From Argonema antarcticum A004/B2 (GTDB lineage Bacteria; Cyanobacteriota; Cyanobacteriia; Cyanobacteriales; Aerosakkonemataceae), in the NCBI RefSeq assembly GCF_023333585.1, contig NZ_JAIQZN010000052.1, forward strand, positions 1 through 36,429: a stretch of 36,429 nt of DNA. The letters run 5' to 3'. Position numbers and translations under genes: made by a program. Position 1 is the first letter of the stretch. Every line of letters starts with the position of its first letter. Below are positions 1 to 8,700 of this stretch, piece by piece. Below the pieces are notes generated by a model. The model saw only the letters and a list, made by a program, of their open reading frames with translations. It made no database searches and had not been told where the DNA came from.

Positions 1-30
1 AAGTCTGTTCTGAGGCATTCTTCTGTGATG

Positions 31-273
31 TTAGAAGCCCACACTATAATCGCTTCGATTTAGTGTGGGTAGTTCACATTGTTCTCCTACATAACTTAAA
101 GCATCAGTGAGATGTTTGTGCCAGTAGTTCCAACCTGTAATAAATACATACCAGTAGCCACCGGCTGCTAGGATAGCGACTGTACCCGCACAAACGATCG
201 GTATGTTTCTGAATCGCAATGTCGTTACATCTCCTGAGAACGGTTTTTTGAGCTGCGTCGCATCCGAAACCAC
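31..273 (-). CDS. small single-pass membrane protein, unknown function
   Basis: This small protein is not recognised. It has one clear hydrophobic segment (about residues 26-45, from IPIVCAGTVAILAAGG onward) and little else. The 80-aa reading starts at a GTG that overlaps the upstream PepSY-like gene by 49 bp. A more plausible start is the TTG at position 219, preceded by AGGAG about 11 bases upstream, which gives a 62-aa protein just after the upstream stop at 225. The last codons lie in an inverted repeat (38-46 with 61-69), so the C-terminus may be repeat-derived. It would be cotranscribed with the gene at 225-521. The function is unknown and it could be spurious. Confidence 0.4.
   Translation of the reverse strand: MVSDATQLKKPFSGDVTTLRFRNIPIVCAGTVAILAAGGYWYVFITGWNYWHKHLTDALSYVGEQCELPTLNRSDYSVGF
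38..69. repeat. inverted repeat / hairpin, 9-bp arms
   Basis: CCCACACTA (38-46) and TAGTGTGGG (61-69) are perfect 9-bp arms around a 14-base loop. The hairpin covers the 3' end of the small minus-strand ORF and may act as a terminator for that two-gene unit. There is no strong U-tract, so terminator function is inference. Confidence 0.5.
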
Positions 274-521
274 ATCGTGATTCCCGTGATAGCTAAAGTC
301 AGCAAACCCAAGGCGTTGAGGAACGGATAGACGATTTCTAGATTCAGGCTACCAAAATGACCTTTGTGCCAATCCAGCAACCAATCGTAGTCCTCCCCTG
401 TGCCTGAGAGGTCTACCATCTGATAAACCGATCCGGTAATCAGGGTGAGTAGGATCGGCAGAATCATGATTGGGGCAATGATGCGATGCAGTTGACGCAG
501 ACGAGCTTGATAATTTCTCAT
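225..521 (-). CDS. PepSY-associated TM helix-like small membrane protein
   Basis: This 98-aa protein has two hydrophobic segments (about residues 15-36 and 66-86) separated by a polar loop rich in Trp and Asp (DYDWLLDWHKGHFG). The N-terminal RQLHRIIAP...LTLITGSVYQ pattern and the second helix ending in GITMWFRMRR resemble the membrane segments of PepSY-TM proteins, which are linked elsewhere to siderophore, iron or other periplasmic redox roles. It is much shorter than full PepSY proteins (300 aa or more) and carries only the helices. It is divergent from the two-component pair at 711-2546, with about 190 bp shared between them, so it may be a target of that regulator. That link is inference from position only. 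Confidence 0.6.
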   Translation of the reverse strand: MRNYQARLRQLHRIIAPIMILPILLTLITGSVYQMVDLSGTGEDYDWLLDWHKGHFGSLNLEIVYPFLNALGLLTLAITGITMWFRMRRSSKNRSQEM

Positions 522-676
522 GACAGTCCTTTTCTAAACTAGAAACAATAGCGATCGATTCGCAACTCTCAACTTAATGCTTACAGAACCGTTTGTCATT
601 CCCGTGACACCAGAATATACCTAAAATGACAAATTTAAAATTTTGCTGCAAAAATTAAGAAATAATCATTTTTTTT

Positions 677-710
677 AACTTTTGACTTTTGAATGAGTGA
701 CTTTTGACTT
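677..710. repeat. heptamer-type short tandem repeat (ACTTTTG)
   Basis: Three copies of ACTTTTG occur between 678 and 708, immediately before the ATG at 711. This is the cyanobacterial short tandem repeat type, seen again at 22280-22310. It takes the place of a recognisable Shine-Dalgarno sequence for the response regulator. Confidence 0.6.
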
Positions 711-1421
711 ATGGACATTTTAATTGTTGAAGACGAACCGGAAATCGCCAAGCTGATCCAACTGACTTTGGCAGCTGAGGGATTTTCCTGCCACCAATGT
801 CGGGATGGACTGACGGCATTGCAAATGTTTCAGCAGATACAACCAGATGCGATCGTACTCGACTTGATGGTGCCCGGTTTGGATGGGTTGGAAGTATGCG
901 CCCGCATCCGCCAAAAACCCGGCCCCAAAGACCCTTATATTTTGATGCTGACTGCTAGGGGTGAGGAAATCGATCGCGTGATCGGTTTGTCTACTGGTGC
1001 CGATGATTACATGGTTAAACCTTTTAGTCCCAGAGAATTAGTTGCCAGAGTGCGGGCCCTATTGCGGCGCAGCCTTCGTCACGGGGGAGAAAACCTCGTT
1101 TACCGTACCCAGCATTTTACCGTGGATGTCGATCGGCACACAGCCCACCGCCATATCAATCCAGATCGATCGGAAGAACTGGAGTTAACCACTTTAGAAT
1201 TTAACCTTTTAACCACCTTGATCGGCTACCCGAATCGAGCCTGGAATCGCACCCAATTAATTGATAAACTGTGGGGTAACGACTTTTTTGGCGATGAACG
1301 AGTGGTAGATACTCATGTAGCCAGACTGCGTAAAAAAATTGAACCAGATCCAGCTAATCCCACTTTTATAAAAACTGTAATCGGACTTGGTTACAAGTTT
1401 GAAGATGCAGTAAATAATTAA
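711..1421 (+). CDS. OmpR/PhoB-family response regulator
   Basis: This 236-aa DNA-binding response regulator controls transcription after phosphorylation by its partner kinase. The receiver domain (residues 1-118) has the acidic pair E7/D8, the phospho-acceptor D51 in the DLMVPGLDG context, T81 and K103 in the MVKPFSPREL motif. The C-terminal winged helix (about 130-233) ends in the typical VVDTHVARLRKKIEPDP and TVIGLGYKF motifs. The length is normal for the family. The gene lies 30 bp upstream of the histidine kinase on the same strand, so the two form an operon. Closest named families are RppA/ManR-like regulators, but the target cannot be read from sequence. The start is the only ATG ahead of the receiver domain. 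Confidence 0.93.
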   Translation: MDILIVEDEPEIAKLIQLTLAAEGFSCHQCRDGLTALQMFQQIQPDAIVLDLMVPGLDGLEVCARIRQKPGPKDPYILMLTARGEEIDRVIGLSTGADDYMVKPFSPRELVARVRALLRRSLRHGGENLVYRTQHFTVDVDRHTAHRHINPDRSEELELTTLEFNLLTTLIGYPNRAWNRTQLIDKLWGNDFFGDERVVDTHVARLRKKIEPDPANPTFIKTVIGLGYKFEDAVNN

Positions 1422-1451
1422 AATCAAAAACAAATTCAAACTTTAATTCTT

Positions 1452-2546
1452 ATGGCAAAGATAGGTCTGGTAACACGGTTATTTTTTTCTCACTTTCTAG
1501 TAATTGTAGTAGGAATAGGCAGTTTTGTCATCATTGGCAAAGTCTCTTCACCTCGCTTATTCGTCCTGCACCTACAACAATTGGAAGGAAGAAACTTTTA
1601 TTATTTACGCTATGCTCGCACTCAGCTGGTTGAAGGATTTGAAAATGTCTGGAGTCGCAGCACCTTCTGGTCATTCATGACTGGTGCAACCGCTGCTGGT
1701 GGATTGAGTTATTGGGTATCCAAGCGGATTATGCAGCCTCTTACACTCATGGAACAAATCACCCAAAAGTTTGCCGCCGGAAAGCTAGATGAACGAATGC
1801 CTACTTTGGAGATTACAGAACTCAATCAGTTAGCTGTCAGCTTTAACCGGATGGCGTCCAGTCTCGAAGGAGTGGAACAGCGACGCCGCGAACTAATTGG
1901 CGACCTCACCCACGAACTGCGGACGCCGCTAACTGTTGTTCGCGGTTACTTGGAAGAACTGGCGGATGGTAGAATTTCACCATCGCCAGAGATTTATCAG
2001 CAATTAGCAAAAGAAACAAAGCGGTTGGAACGGTTGGTAAACGATTTGCAGGAACTCTCCAAAGCAGAAGCGGGGTATTTACCAATCAATTTGCAGCCTG
2101 TTAATTTGCGTCCTTTGTTGGAATCCTTGGTGCAAAAATTTGCAGACCAGCTACTTGAAGAAGGCCCGGTTTTGCGATTGGAATGTCCGCCCCAGTTGCC
2201 TTTCGTATTAGCTGATATTGACCGAGTGGAACAGGTTCTAGTCAATCTGTTGGGAAATGCAGTGCGTTATACTTCCGAAGGCTCTATTATTATCCGCGCC
2301 TGGACTGAATTGGGCAAATTTTGGATTGGGGTTATTGACACAGGACAAGGAATTGGAGTAGAGGATTTGCCTCATGTATTTGAGCGTTTCTTTAGGGCCG
2401 ATCGATCGCGTGCCAGACATTCTGGGGGAACTGGAATTGGTTTAGCTATTTCCCGCCGATTGATTGAACTGCAAGGCGGTCATATTGAGGTGGAAAGTCA
2501 ACTTGGTAAAGGTAGTACGTTTCGGTTTTTCCTGACTTTAGCTTAA
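1452..2546 (+). CDS. membrane sensor histidine kinase (BaeS-like)
   Basis: This 364-aa kinase is the partner of the regulator just upstream. It has an N-terminal TM helix (about 8-28), a short extracytoplasmic loop (about 30-68), a second TM (about 72-90) and a HAMP segment (about 90-143). The H-box has phospho-acceptor H154 in the HELRTPLTVVRGY motif. The ATPase domain has an N-box (NLLGNAVRYT, about 265-274), G1 (DTGQGIG), an F-box (FERFFRADRSR) and G2 (GGTGIGLAIS), all intact. The periplasmic loop is only about 40 residues, too small for a PAS or Cache sensor, so the signal may be sensed in the membrane or by a partner. The stop is 5 bp from the convergent GGDEF gene. Confidence 0.93.
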   Translation: MAKIGLVTRLFFSHFLVIVVGIGSFVIIGKVSSPRLFVLHLQQLEGRNFYYLRYARTQLVEGFENVWSRSTFWSFMTGATAAGGLSYWVSKRIMQPLTLMEQITQKFAAGKLDERMPTLEITELNQLAVSFNRMASSLEGVEQRRRELIGDLTHELRTPLTVVRGYLEELADGRISPSPEIYQQLAKETKRLERLVNDLQELSKAEAGYLPINLQPVNLRPLLESLVQKFADQLLEEGPVLRLECPPQLPFVLADIDRVEQVLVNLLGNAVRYTSEGSIIIRAWTELGKFWIGVIDTGQGIGVEDLPHVFERFFRADRSRARHSGGTGIGLAISRRLIELQGGHIEVESQLGKGSTFRFFLTLA

Positions 2547-2551
2547 CAATT

Positions 2552-3406
2552 CTATTGTTCAATTATATGCTCTGTTCTATTCTTACCTTCATTCTTTATA
2601 CAGTACATTAAATAGTCAGCTTTTTCAACTACTTCATCCACTGAATCCGGTGGATTGAGGAAGGTAATAGCACCGATACTAAAGGTTGCTGGCCATTTAT
2701 TTTCATCCATTGTATCCACAAGTTGCTGTTGCACTCTGGCGATGACTGTATGAGCTGTTTCGTATCCAATACCGGGCAGTAAGAGGGCAAATTCATCTCC
2801 TCCTATGCGGGCAAGTATATCAGTGTCTCGGATAGTTTTTTTAATAGTTTGAGCCAAAGTTAGTAAAAGGCGATCGCCTATTTCATAGCTGCCATACTTA
2901 TTAATATTTTTAAAATCGTCAACATCTATATAGGCGAGTGTAAAAGGATGTCCGTAACGACGCGCTCTCTTAATCTCCAAAATAGCTAATTCACTAAATA
3001 ATTTTTTATTAGCAACGCCAGTTGTAGGGTCAGTTCTCGCAAGTGTTTTTTCTCTTTCTCGCGCACTTCTCAATTCCGATAAAAGATAAGTAACAGTTAA
3101 AAAGAAACCCAATCTGACGGATGCGTTCCAATAATGAGTAGCAGATAATGAGGCTGTTGCGTCTAATGTTTTATTAGCGATAAGCCATGTTATAGCACTG
3201 GCGATAGAAATCGCTATACCAGCCTTTTCGCCAGCGAACCAAGTGGTTATACAAATAGGAATAATATAAAATATTGATACGGAGATATCTCGTGGTATTA
3301 CGTAATCAATCAATCCCAGAATTAAGACTAATAATAGCCCTAATCCTATCAAAAGATACTTAGGTTTGTTTTCGAGATAGTGTATTATCTTCACTTTTAA
3401 ATTCAT
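2552..3406 (-). CDS. membrane-anchored diguanylate cyclase (GGDEF)
   Basis: This 284-aa protein makes cyclic di-GMP from two GTP. Residues 18-110 hold several hydrophobic segments, resembling the short four-helix sensor region of other cyanobacterial GGDEF proteins. The catalytic domain (about 121-280) begins with DPTTGVANKKLF, a variant of the usual DPLTGLPNR. The active-site motif GGDEF is intact at 202-206, and an RxxD inhibitory site (RDTD, 193-196) precedes it at the canonical spacing, so product inhibition is expected. There is no EAL or HD-GYP domain. It converges on the histidine kinase gene. Its input signal is unknown. Confidence 0.9.
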   Translation of the reverse strand: MNLKVKIIHYLENKPKYLLIGLGLLLVLILGLIDYVIPRDISVSIFYIIPICITTWFAGEKAGIAISIASAITWLIANKTLDATASLSATHYWNASVRLGFFLTVTYLLSELRSAREREKTLARTDPTTGVANKKLFSELAILEIKRARRYGHPFTLAYIDVDDFKNINKYGSYEIGDRLLLTLAQTIKKTIRDTDILARIGGDEFALLLPGIGYETAHTVIARVQQQLVDTMDENKWPATFSIGAITFLNPPDSVDEVVEKADYLMYCIKNEGKNRTEHIIEQ

Positions 3407-3937
3407 AGAAAAAACAAAATGTTAGTATGGCTTCTAGTTTAACAAACCCCGCCTCGCTCCAAATGAGATTCGCTCAGTGCCTGCAAAGTGCTACAGGGCG
3501 AGAATTGGCGTAGAGCCAACCGACTCCTTTCTGGCTGGAAGAATATCTATAAGGCCGCAGAGGGGAGGGGGTAAGAGGGGAGGGGGTAAGAGGGGCAGAA
3601 GGGAAAAAGAATGATAGATAATCTTCGGGCGGGAAGGGAGTAACTGAGAGATACCAGTTCAGACACTTCAGAACTAGGGAATTGCGATTAGAAATCGAGA
3701 AACAGACTCGTTACATAATACAGTGACGGAACTCTTCGTGGTGCTATCTGTGGAAAAAAGTTGGTTGCAACTGCTTGTCAAGTGAGTGAGATACAGAGAA
3801 ACCCGGTTTCTTGAAGAAACCGGGTTTCTTTCGCGTAATTTCTCAGGTATTGTTGAGAATGGTTCAAAATGTGAGAATAGGCGTGGTGCCTATCCGATGA
3901 AACAAATTTACGATCGCACTGCCTACCTGTGACAGGA
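3407..3937. other. 531-bp intergenic region with repeats
   Basis: No convincing gene was found in any frame. It holds a G-rich direct repeat (GGGGAGGGGGTAAGA twice, about 3560-3590) and the first copy of a 33-bp palindrome (3797-3829). The GGDEF promoter must lie at its left end and the htrA terminator at its right end. Confidence 0.6.
3797..3829. repeat. 33-bp palindromic repeat, copy 1 of 3
   Basis: The arms AGAAACCCGGTTTCTT and AAGAAACCGGGTTTCT are perfect 16-bp inverted repeats around one base. Identical palindromes occur at 14337-14369 and 23269-23301. This copy lies about 110 bp beyond the stop of the htrA-type gene and could end its transcript. Confidence 0.85.
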
Positions 3938-5263
3938 CTACTGCGCGGCGGTGGGAAAAGCACCGGGTTGCACCGTTAAACTAACGTTTTGACCGTTACG
4001 ACGCACTTCCAGTTGCAGATTCGCGCCCACTTGGCTGTTTTCGACTGCCTGCTGTACAGTGCTGGATTCTGTGACCGATCGATCTCCGACCTTCTGGATA
4101 ACATCACCCGCACGCAGTCCAGCTTTAGCAGCGGGGGAATCCGGCATAACTCTAACAATCAACACGCCTTTGTCTTCGTCTACAGTCAAACCACTGTTGC
4201 GATCGCTGTTGATTCTTTGCTTGATTTCAGCGGTCAGATCGACCATCTGAACGCCCAAAAAAGGATGTTCTACTTTGCCTTGTGCCACTAGCTGAGTGGC
4301 AATTCGTTGGGCGGTATTGATCGGAATTGCAAAACCAATGCCTTGGGCACCTTGGATAATCGCTGTATTCATGCCAATTACTTCACCTGAAGCGTTCAGC
4401 AGTGGGCCTCCAGAGTTACCGGGATTAATCGCGGCGTCAGTTTGGATAAAGCTGACTCGCTTATCCGGGACGCCAACTTGACTGCTGGTGCGACCTGTAG
4501 CGCTAACAATGCCGGTAGTGACGGTGTTATCCAGACCTAGCGGATTGCCGATCGCGATCGCCCACTCCCCAGGCTTCAGTTTATCCGAGTCGCCGATCCT
4601 AATCGTGGGCAGATTGTTAGCCTGAATTTTGACAACCGCAACATCTGTAACCGGATCTGTACCCAAAACCTTACCCTGGAAAGTACGACCATCCTTCAGC
4701 GTTACCGTTACAGTGTCCGCACCATCGACCACATGGGCATTGGTCAAAACTTGACCGTCCGAATTAATAAGAAAGCCCGACCCCGTACCTCGTTCAACTT
4801 GCTTCTGGCGTGGCGTGGGGAATTGACGACCACGAAACTGGCGTCCGAACGGGTCGTTAAAAACTTGAGGAATTTGATTCGTTACCGTTCGCGAAGAATC
4901 GATGCGTACTACTGCTGGCCCAACGCGATCGACAACATCTGTAATAAAGTTTGTATCTGCCGTTAATGGTAGTTTGGCATTAAGTTTTGCAGTGATTGGC
5001 GTGACAGAAGGCGCAAAAACAGGCGGCGCAGAAACAGACGGCTGCGAAGACACTTTGTTTGGGGAACCCAGGTAGCTGCCTGCAAAGGCGACACTTGCGC
5101 CCAGCAGCACCAGCGATACGTAAGTGAATGGCTTTTCCCAAAAAAGATGGTTAGATTTCGGAGTCTTGCGATCTAAAATGTTGAATTCGATGCCCTTCGC
5201 TTCTCCCGAACCATTATCTAGACGAGGCTGTTTTGTTTGCATCTCGGACACCTGTTGCCACAT
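3938..5263 (-). CDS. HtrA/DegP-family serine protease (HhoA/HhoB/HtrA type)
   Basis: This 441-aa trypsin-like protease/chaperone acts on damaged proteins in the periplasm or thylakoid lumen. It has an N-terminal cytosolic tail, a single signal-anchor TM (about 46-65), a Ser/Pro-rich linker, a protease domain (about 103-325) and one PDZ domain (about 335-432). The catalytic triad is complete: H177 in TNAHVV, D207 in DVAVVKI and S284 in GNSGGP. One PDZ domain is typical of cyanobacterial members (HhoA, HhoB, HtrA); which of the three cannot be decided from sequence alone. The start at 5263 has GAGAAG upstream at long spacing; M8 (position 5242) is an alternative that leaves the TM intact. Confidence 0.93.
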   Translation of the reverse strand: MWQQVSEMQTKQPRLDNGSGEAKGIEFNILDRKTPKSNHLFWEKPFTYVSLVLLGASVAFAGSYLGSPNKVSSQPSVSAPPVFAPSVTPITAKLNAKLPLTADTNFITDVVDRVGPAVVRIDSSRTVTNQIPQVFNDPFGRQFRGRQFPTPRQKQVERGTGSGFLINSDGQVLTNAHVVDGADTVTVTLKDGRTFQGKVLGTDPVTDVAVVKIQANNLPTIRIGDSDKLKPGEWAIAIGNPLGLDNTVTTGIVSATGRTSSQVGVPDKRVSFIQTDAAINPGNSGGPLLNASGEVIGMNTAIIQGAQGIGFAIPINTAQRIATQLVAQGKVEHPFLGVQMVDLTAEIKQRINSDRNSGLTVDEDKGVLIVRVMPDSPAAKAGLRAGDVIQKVGDRSVTESSTVQQAVENSQVGANLQLEVRRNGQNVSLTVQPGAFPTAAQ

Positions 5264-5295
5264 AATTAATAATTCACACTTCTCAATGTAGACAT

Positions 5296-5621
5296 TTGTT
5301 GTGTCATTCTTGTGACAAGGTTATTGCTTCACTGCGAAAATTTCTTTTGCTGCATTTGAATTTCCCTCCTAAAACTTTAAAGTTCAGCAGTCTTGTCGCT
5401 GGATCTTACTCAGTTTTAACCGCAGTTGAAGCGATCGGCTTGTGGTATGACAAAACTTGGGCAAAAATCTTAGTACTGGTGCTGGTTGGTATCAGTATTC
5501 CGGCTGAATTTTTGAGCTAATTCGAGGGATATCGCTGCTAAAGCTGGTTGTTTTTATCATAAATGCAGCGGTATTTTGGTACTTGGCGCGTCATTCTTTG
5601 TTAGCTAAAGATGATGAATAG
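5296..5621 (+). pseudogene. DUF2127-type membrane protein, truncated and frameshifted
   Basis: Residues from FPPKTLKFSSLVAGSYSV through AVEAIGLWYDKTWAKILVLV to GISIPAE match the C-terminal part of the small cyanobacterial DUF2127 membrane proteins as I know them. Reading stops at 5520, but the homologous sequence continues without interruption in another frame (ELIRGISLLKLVVFII and NAAVFWYLARH) to a TAG at 5619-5621. One missing base in the T-run at about 5508-5513 explains this: GAA-ATT-TTT-GAG would restore E-I-F-E-L-I-R. The expected N-terminal third, with a first TM helix, has no counterpart upstream, and the only start is a TTG. The family assignment is from memory of the family consensus. 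Confidence 0.6.
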
Positions 5622-5627
5622 AGATCG

Positions 5628-5752
5628 TCAAATTTTCTGTTGTCATCGATGGTTAAATTTTTACCACAGATGAAGACAGATAAACACAGATGAACACAGA
5701 TAAGAATAATCACACGATTTTTTTAGGTAACTGATCGTACCGGACATGATAT
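5628..5752 (+). repeat. ~125-bp dispersed repeat, copy A
   Basis: This segment aligns almost end to end with the reverse complement of 23415-23539. Both run from CAAATT, through TCTGTTGTCATCG and a GATGAAGACAGAT iteration, to GGACATGATAT. The centre is an internal ~12-base iteration of ACACAGATGAA type. It lies just beyond the 3' end of the alpha-2-macroglobulin gene. Confidence 0.75.
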
Positions 5753-5773
5753 GAGGGGGGTGGGGTTCATCCG

Positions 5774-8700
5774 CTACTGATTTGAGATAACTAATACTGA
5801 AGAAGCCGATCGCCCAAATTCCTCTGGTATATATTGCAGGCGAACTTCCGCACCAGGCCAGACGAATGTGCCTGGGGTGACAGAACGAACTAAGTAATGC
5901 AGGCTATAGACTCCGGCTTCCAGACGATCGCCATACGCCACAATGCGATCGCGATAAATCGTCTTATAATCCAGTTCCCAACTATCTCTTTGCGCCTGCA
6001 AGTAAGGCGTAGCAGTTTGGAAACTGCCATCTACAGCTTCAAAACCAGCAGGCAAAAAGTCTGTGACGATGAGATGGTCTACTGGATGATCGGTAACAAT
6101 TTCTAACCCAATATCAAAGACCTGTCCGCCAGCTACTTTTAATGGATCGTCAAGTGCGTAAAGTCCGATCCGTCGCAGTACTTTATTTTCATTAGCACGA
6201 CGAATTTCTCGCACTATCCGCAGTCCGTTGAGTCTACCGGGTTGATTTCCCTGTAAGCGATAGCGATAAGTCGCCACATAATGCAGCGTACCTTGACCGG
6301 ATTTTTTCAAGATCAGGTCGTTTTGACCGCGAGGTAGTTGTGCGATCGCAACTTTCACATCTTGGTTATTTTGACGATAACCTTCAAATCGCGTTGATGC
6401 TAACTGCTTGCCAGCGAGTTGAACTGTAGCTGTAAAGTTAGGCGGTGTAGGCTGAAGCTTCGCATATTCGACCAAAGCAGTGAGCGCTTCGGCGTTATCG
6501 TAAGTGTTAGGCCAAATACCATTTCGCCGCAGTGCTAGGAGACTTTGCACCAAACGATCGACAACTTCCGGTTTGCTATTTTGAGCAATAAATAACTGCA
6601 AAGCTTGAGCTTGTGCTGTAGTAGGCGAACCAAACCACCGCCAACGTTGAGGTAAATTTACCGTCGCAGTACGACCTGTTTGGTAAACACTTTCTTGAAT
6701 TTGATTTAGCAGTGTTTTCGATTCGTCTTGCCAATCTGGTAACAGGGATAAATAACGCGCTAGTTTAATCTGAGTGACGAAATCAAAGTTATTTCGCTGC
6801 GCGTAAATATCTGAGATAAAATCATTGCGGTTTTCTCCAAATTCCGAAAGAGCCATCAGCGCTGACAATCGCAGCTGATTTTTGCACAATTGTTCTTTAC
6901 AAAAGTCGTATTGACCGGGGTCTGCCAGAATTTTCTTTAAGTAAGTTTTCAGGCGATTTATCATGGTCGGATTTACTTTCAGTCCGGCGGCAGATGCTCT
7001 GGCGAGACTTTGTGCTGCATAAGGAGAAACAAACGGATCGGAGGTTGTTTGTCCCGGCCAAGTCGCGAAACCACCATCTGGTTGTTGGAGTGTTTGCAAG
7101 CGTGCTAGAGCCTGATTTGCTTGTTGTTTGGGATTGAAGTTGGCGAAAGTTTGCTGATATTTTTGACTGAGAATTTGCAGATTAGCTGCGATCGCTAACT
7201 GACTCGCAGATGGTTCCAAGAAAGGCAAATCATCGTTATCCAAAACTTGTCGTGCAGGTGCCATAATCTCTGGAATCAGACCGCTGGCAATTTGCACTTC
7301 CAAACCGCCAATATCATTGGCAACATTGTTATCTATCTTCAGAGGTATCTTTGCCTGATTATTAGTTGTACCAGTTTCGACAACTTGTTCCGTAACTTCT
7401 AAAGATTTCACCTCTAAAGGAACGGCAAAAGCATCGGCTGTACCGTTTAGCTGAGTAGTAAATTTTACTTCCGTTTTACCAGTGGTATTTGCCACCATTG
7501 GGAAGCGGTAAGCACGAGTACCGGATTCTGATTTGGTTTGCAGCGTGTTATTTTGGGCAAACTGGATACCGCCATTGAGTTCGCCTGCAATATCCAAATT
7601 TCCCGTTTGTTGGGTATTATTTGTTACGGATAGTCCAGCGTCAAAGCGATCGCCCAATCGGACAAACTGAGGTAACACAGGATTAGATATCAGCGGTTGC
7701 GTCGTGATGAAAGTCGTCTCACCATTACCAAAGCGCAAATTACCATCCGTCGCCACCACCATCACCCGCCAAGTTGTCAAATCATCGGGTAATTTAAAGG
7801 TGACTTGCGCTTGTCCGTTTTCATCAGTTAGCACCGAACCATTGTAATAAGCTAAAGGTTGAAAATCTTTGCGAGTGCGAGTATTTTCTGCGCCTGCGGA
7901 TAGTCCTCCACCATAACCCCAACCTTTTTCTAAAGGCGAAGATAAAGGTTGTAGCACTACATCCGATCGATTATCGGCAAAACGAGTCGAAATTGTCTGT
8001 TCTGCATATACAGTTTTTACTAAATCCGGCGGACGATATCCACTCAGTTGCAATATCGCTTCATTCACCACCATCACCGTCAATTGTCCCTTAACAGGAT
8101 TGCCTTGATTATTAGTAAGTTTGAGTTGCAAAGTCTCTTCTGCACCCGGTTGCAGCGATGCTTGTTGGGGTGTAACTTCAACTTTTAAGTATTTCTCATC
8201 CAAATTGATATTAAACGGTACAAAACCAATTCGCACCAATTCGTTTACACTTCCCGCTTCCACTTGCGCTAGAGGTTTGCCTTGACGTACCAAAACCGCC
8301 TCAACTGCTGCATTTGGCAACATATTTGGAGTTACTTTAAACTGAATCTGCGGCGCACTACCTTTGACTTTTTGAATTGTGCGATAAAGGATATTGTTGC
8401 GAACGACTGCAAAGTGCAATTCAGCTTCTGGATAGGGAGATTGGATCAAAGCGGTAGCAGTTTCACCCGGTTGATAGCTTTCTTTGTCGAGTTTAACTTC
8501 CAAACGATTATTGTCATATCGATCGCCCCAACTCGCTAGATCGTTTCCAGTTGCCCAAATCTGCAAGTCGGTTGCGCTTAAATCGTTTTTAGCATTAGTA
8601 AAATTTGCTCGTATGCGATAAGAACCAGATTCGGGAGGCGTAAGCGAAACTGATTGGGGAGTGTTACCAGAAGAGATTTCTGCTTTAGCAACAGTTTTGT

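Noticed and set aside
3989-4291. 100-aa plus-strand ORF inside the protease gene
   Set aside because: It is antisense to the PDZ-coding part of the protease; the other strand has the catalytic motifs and full domain order.
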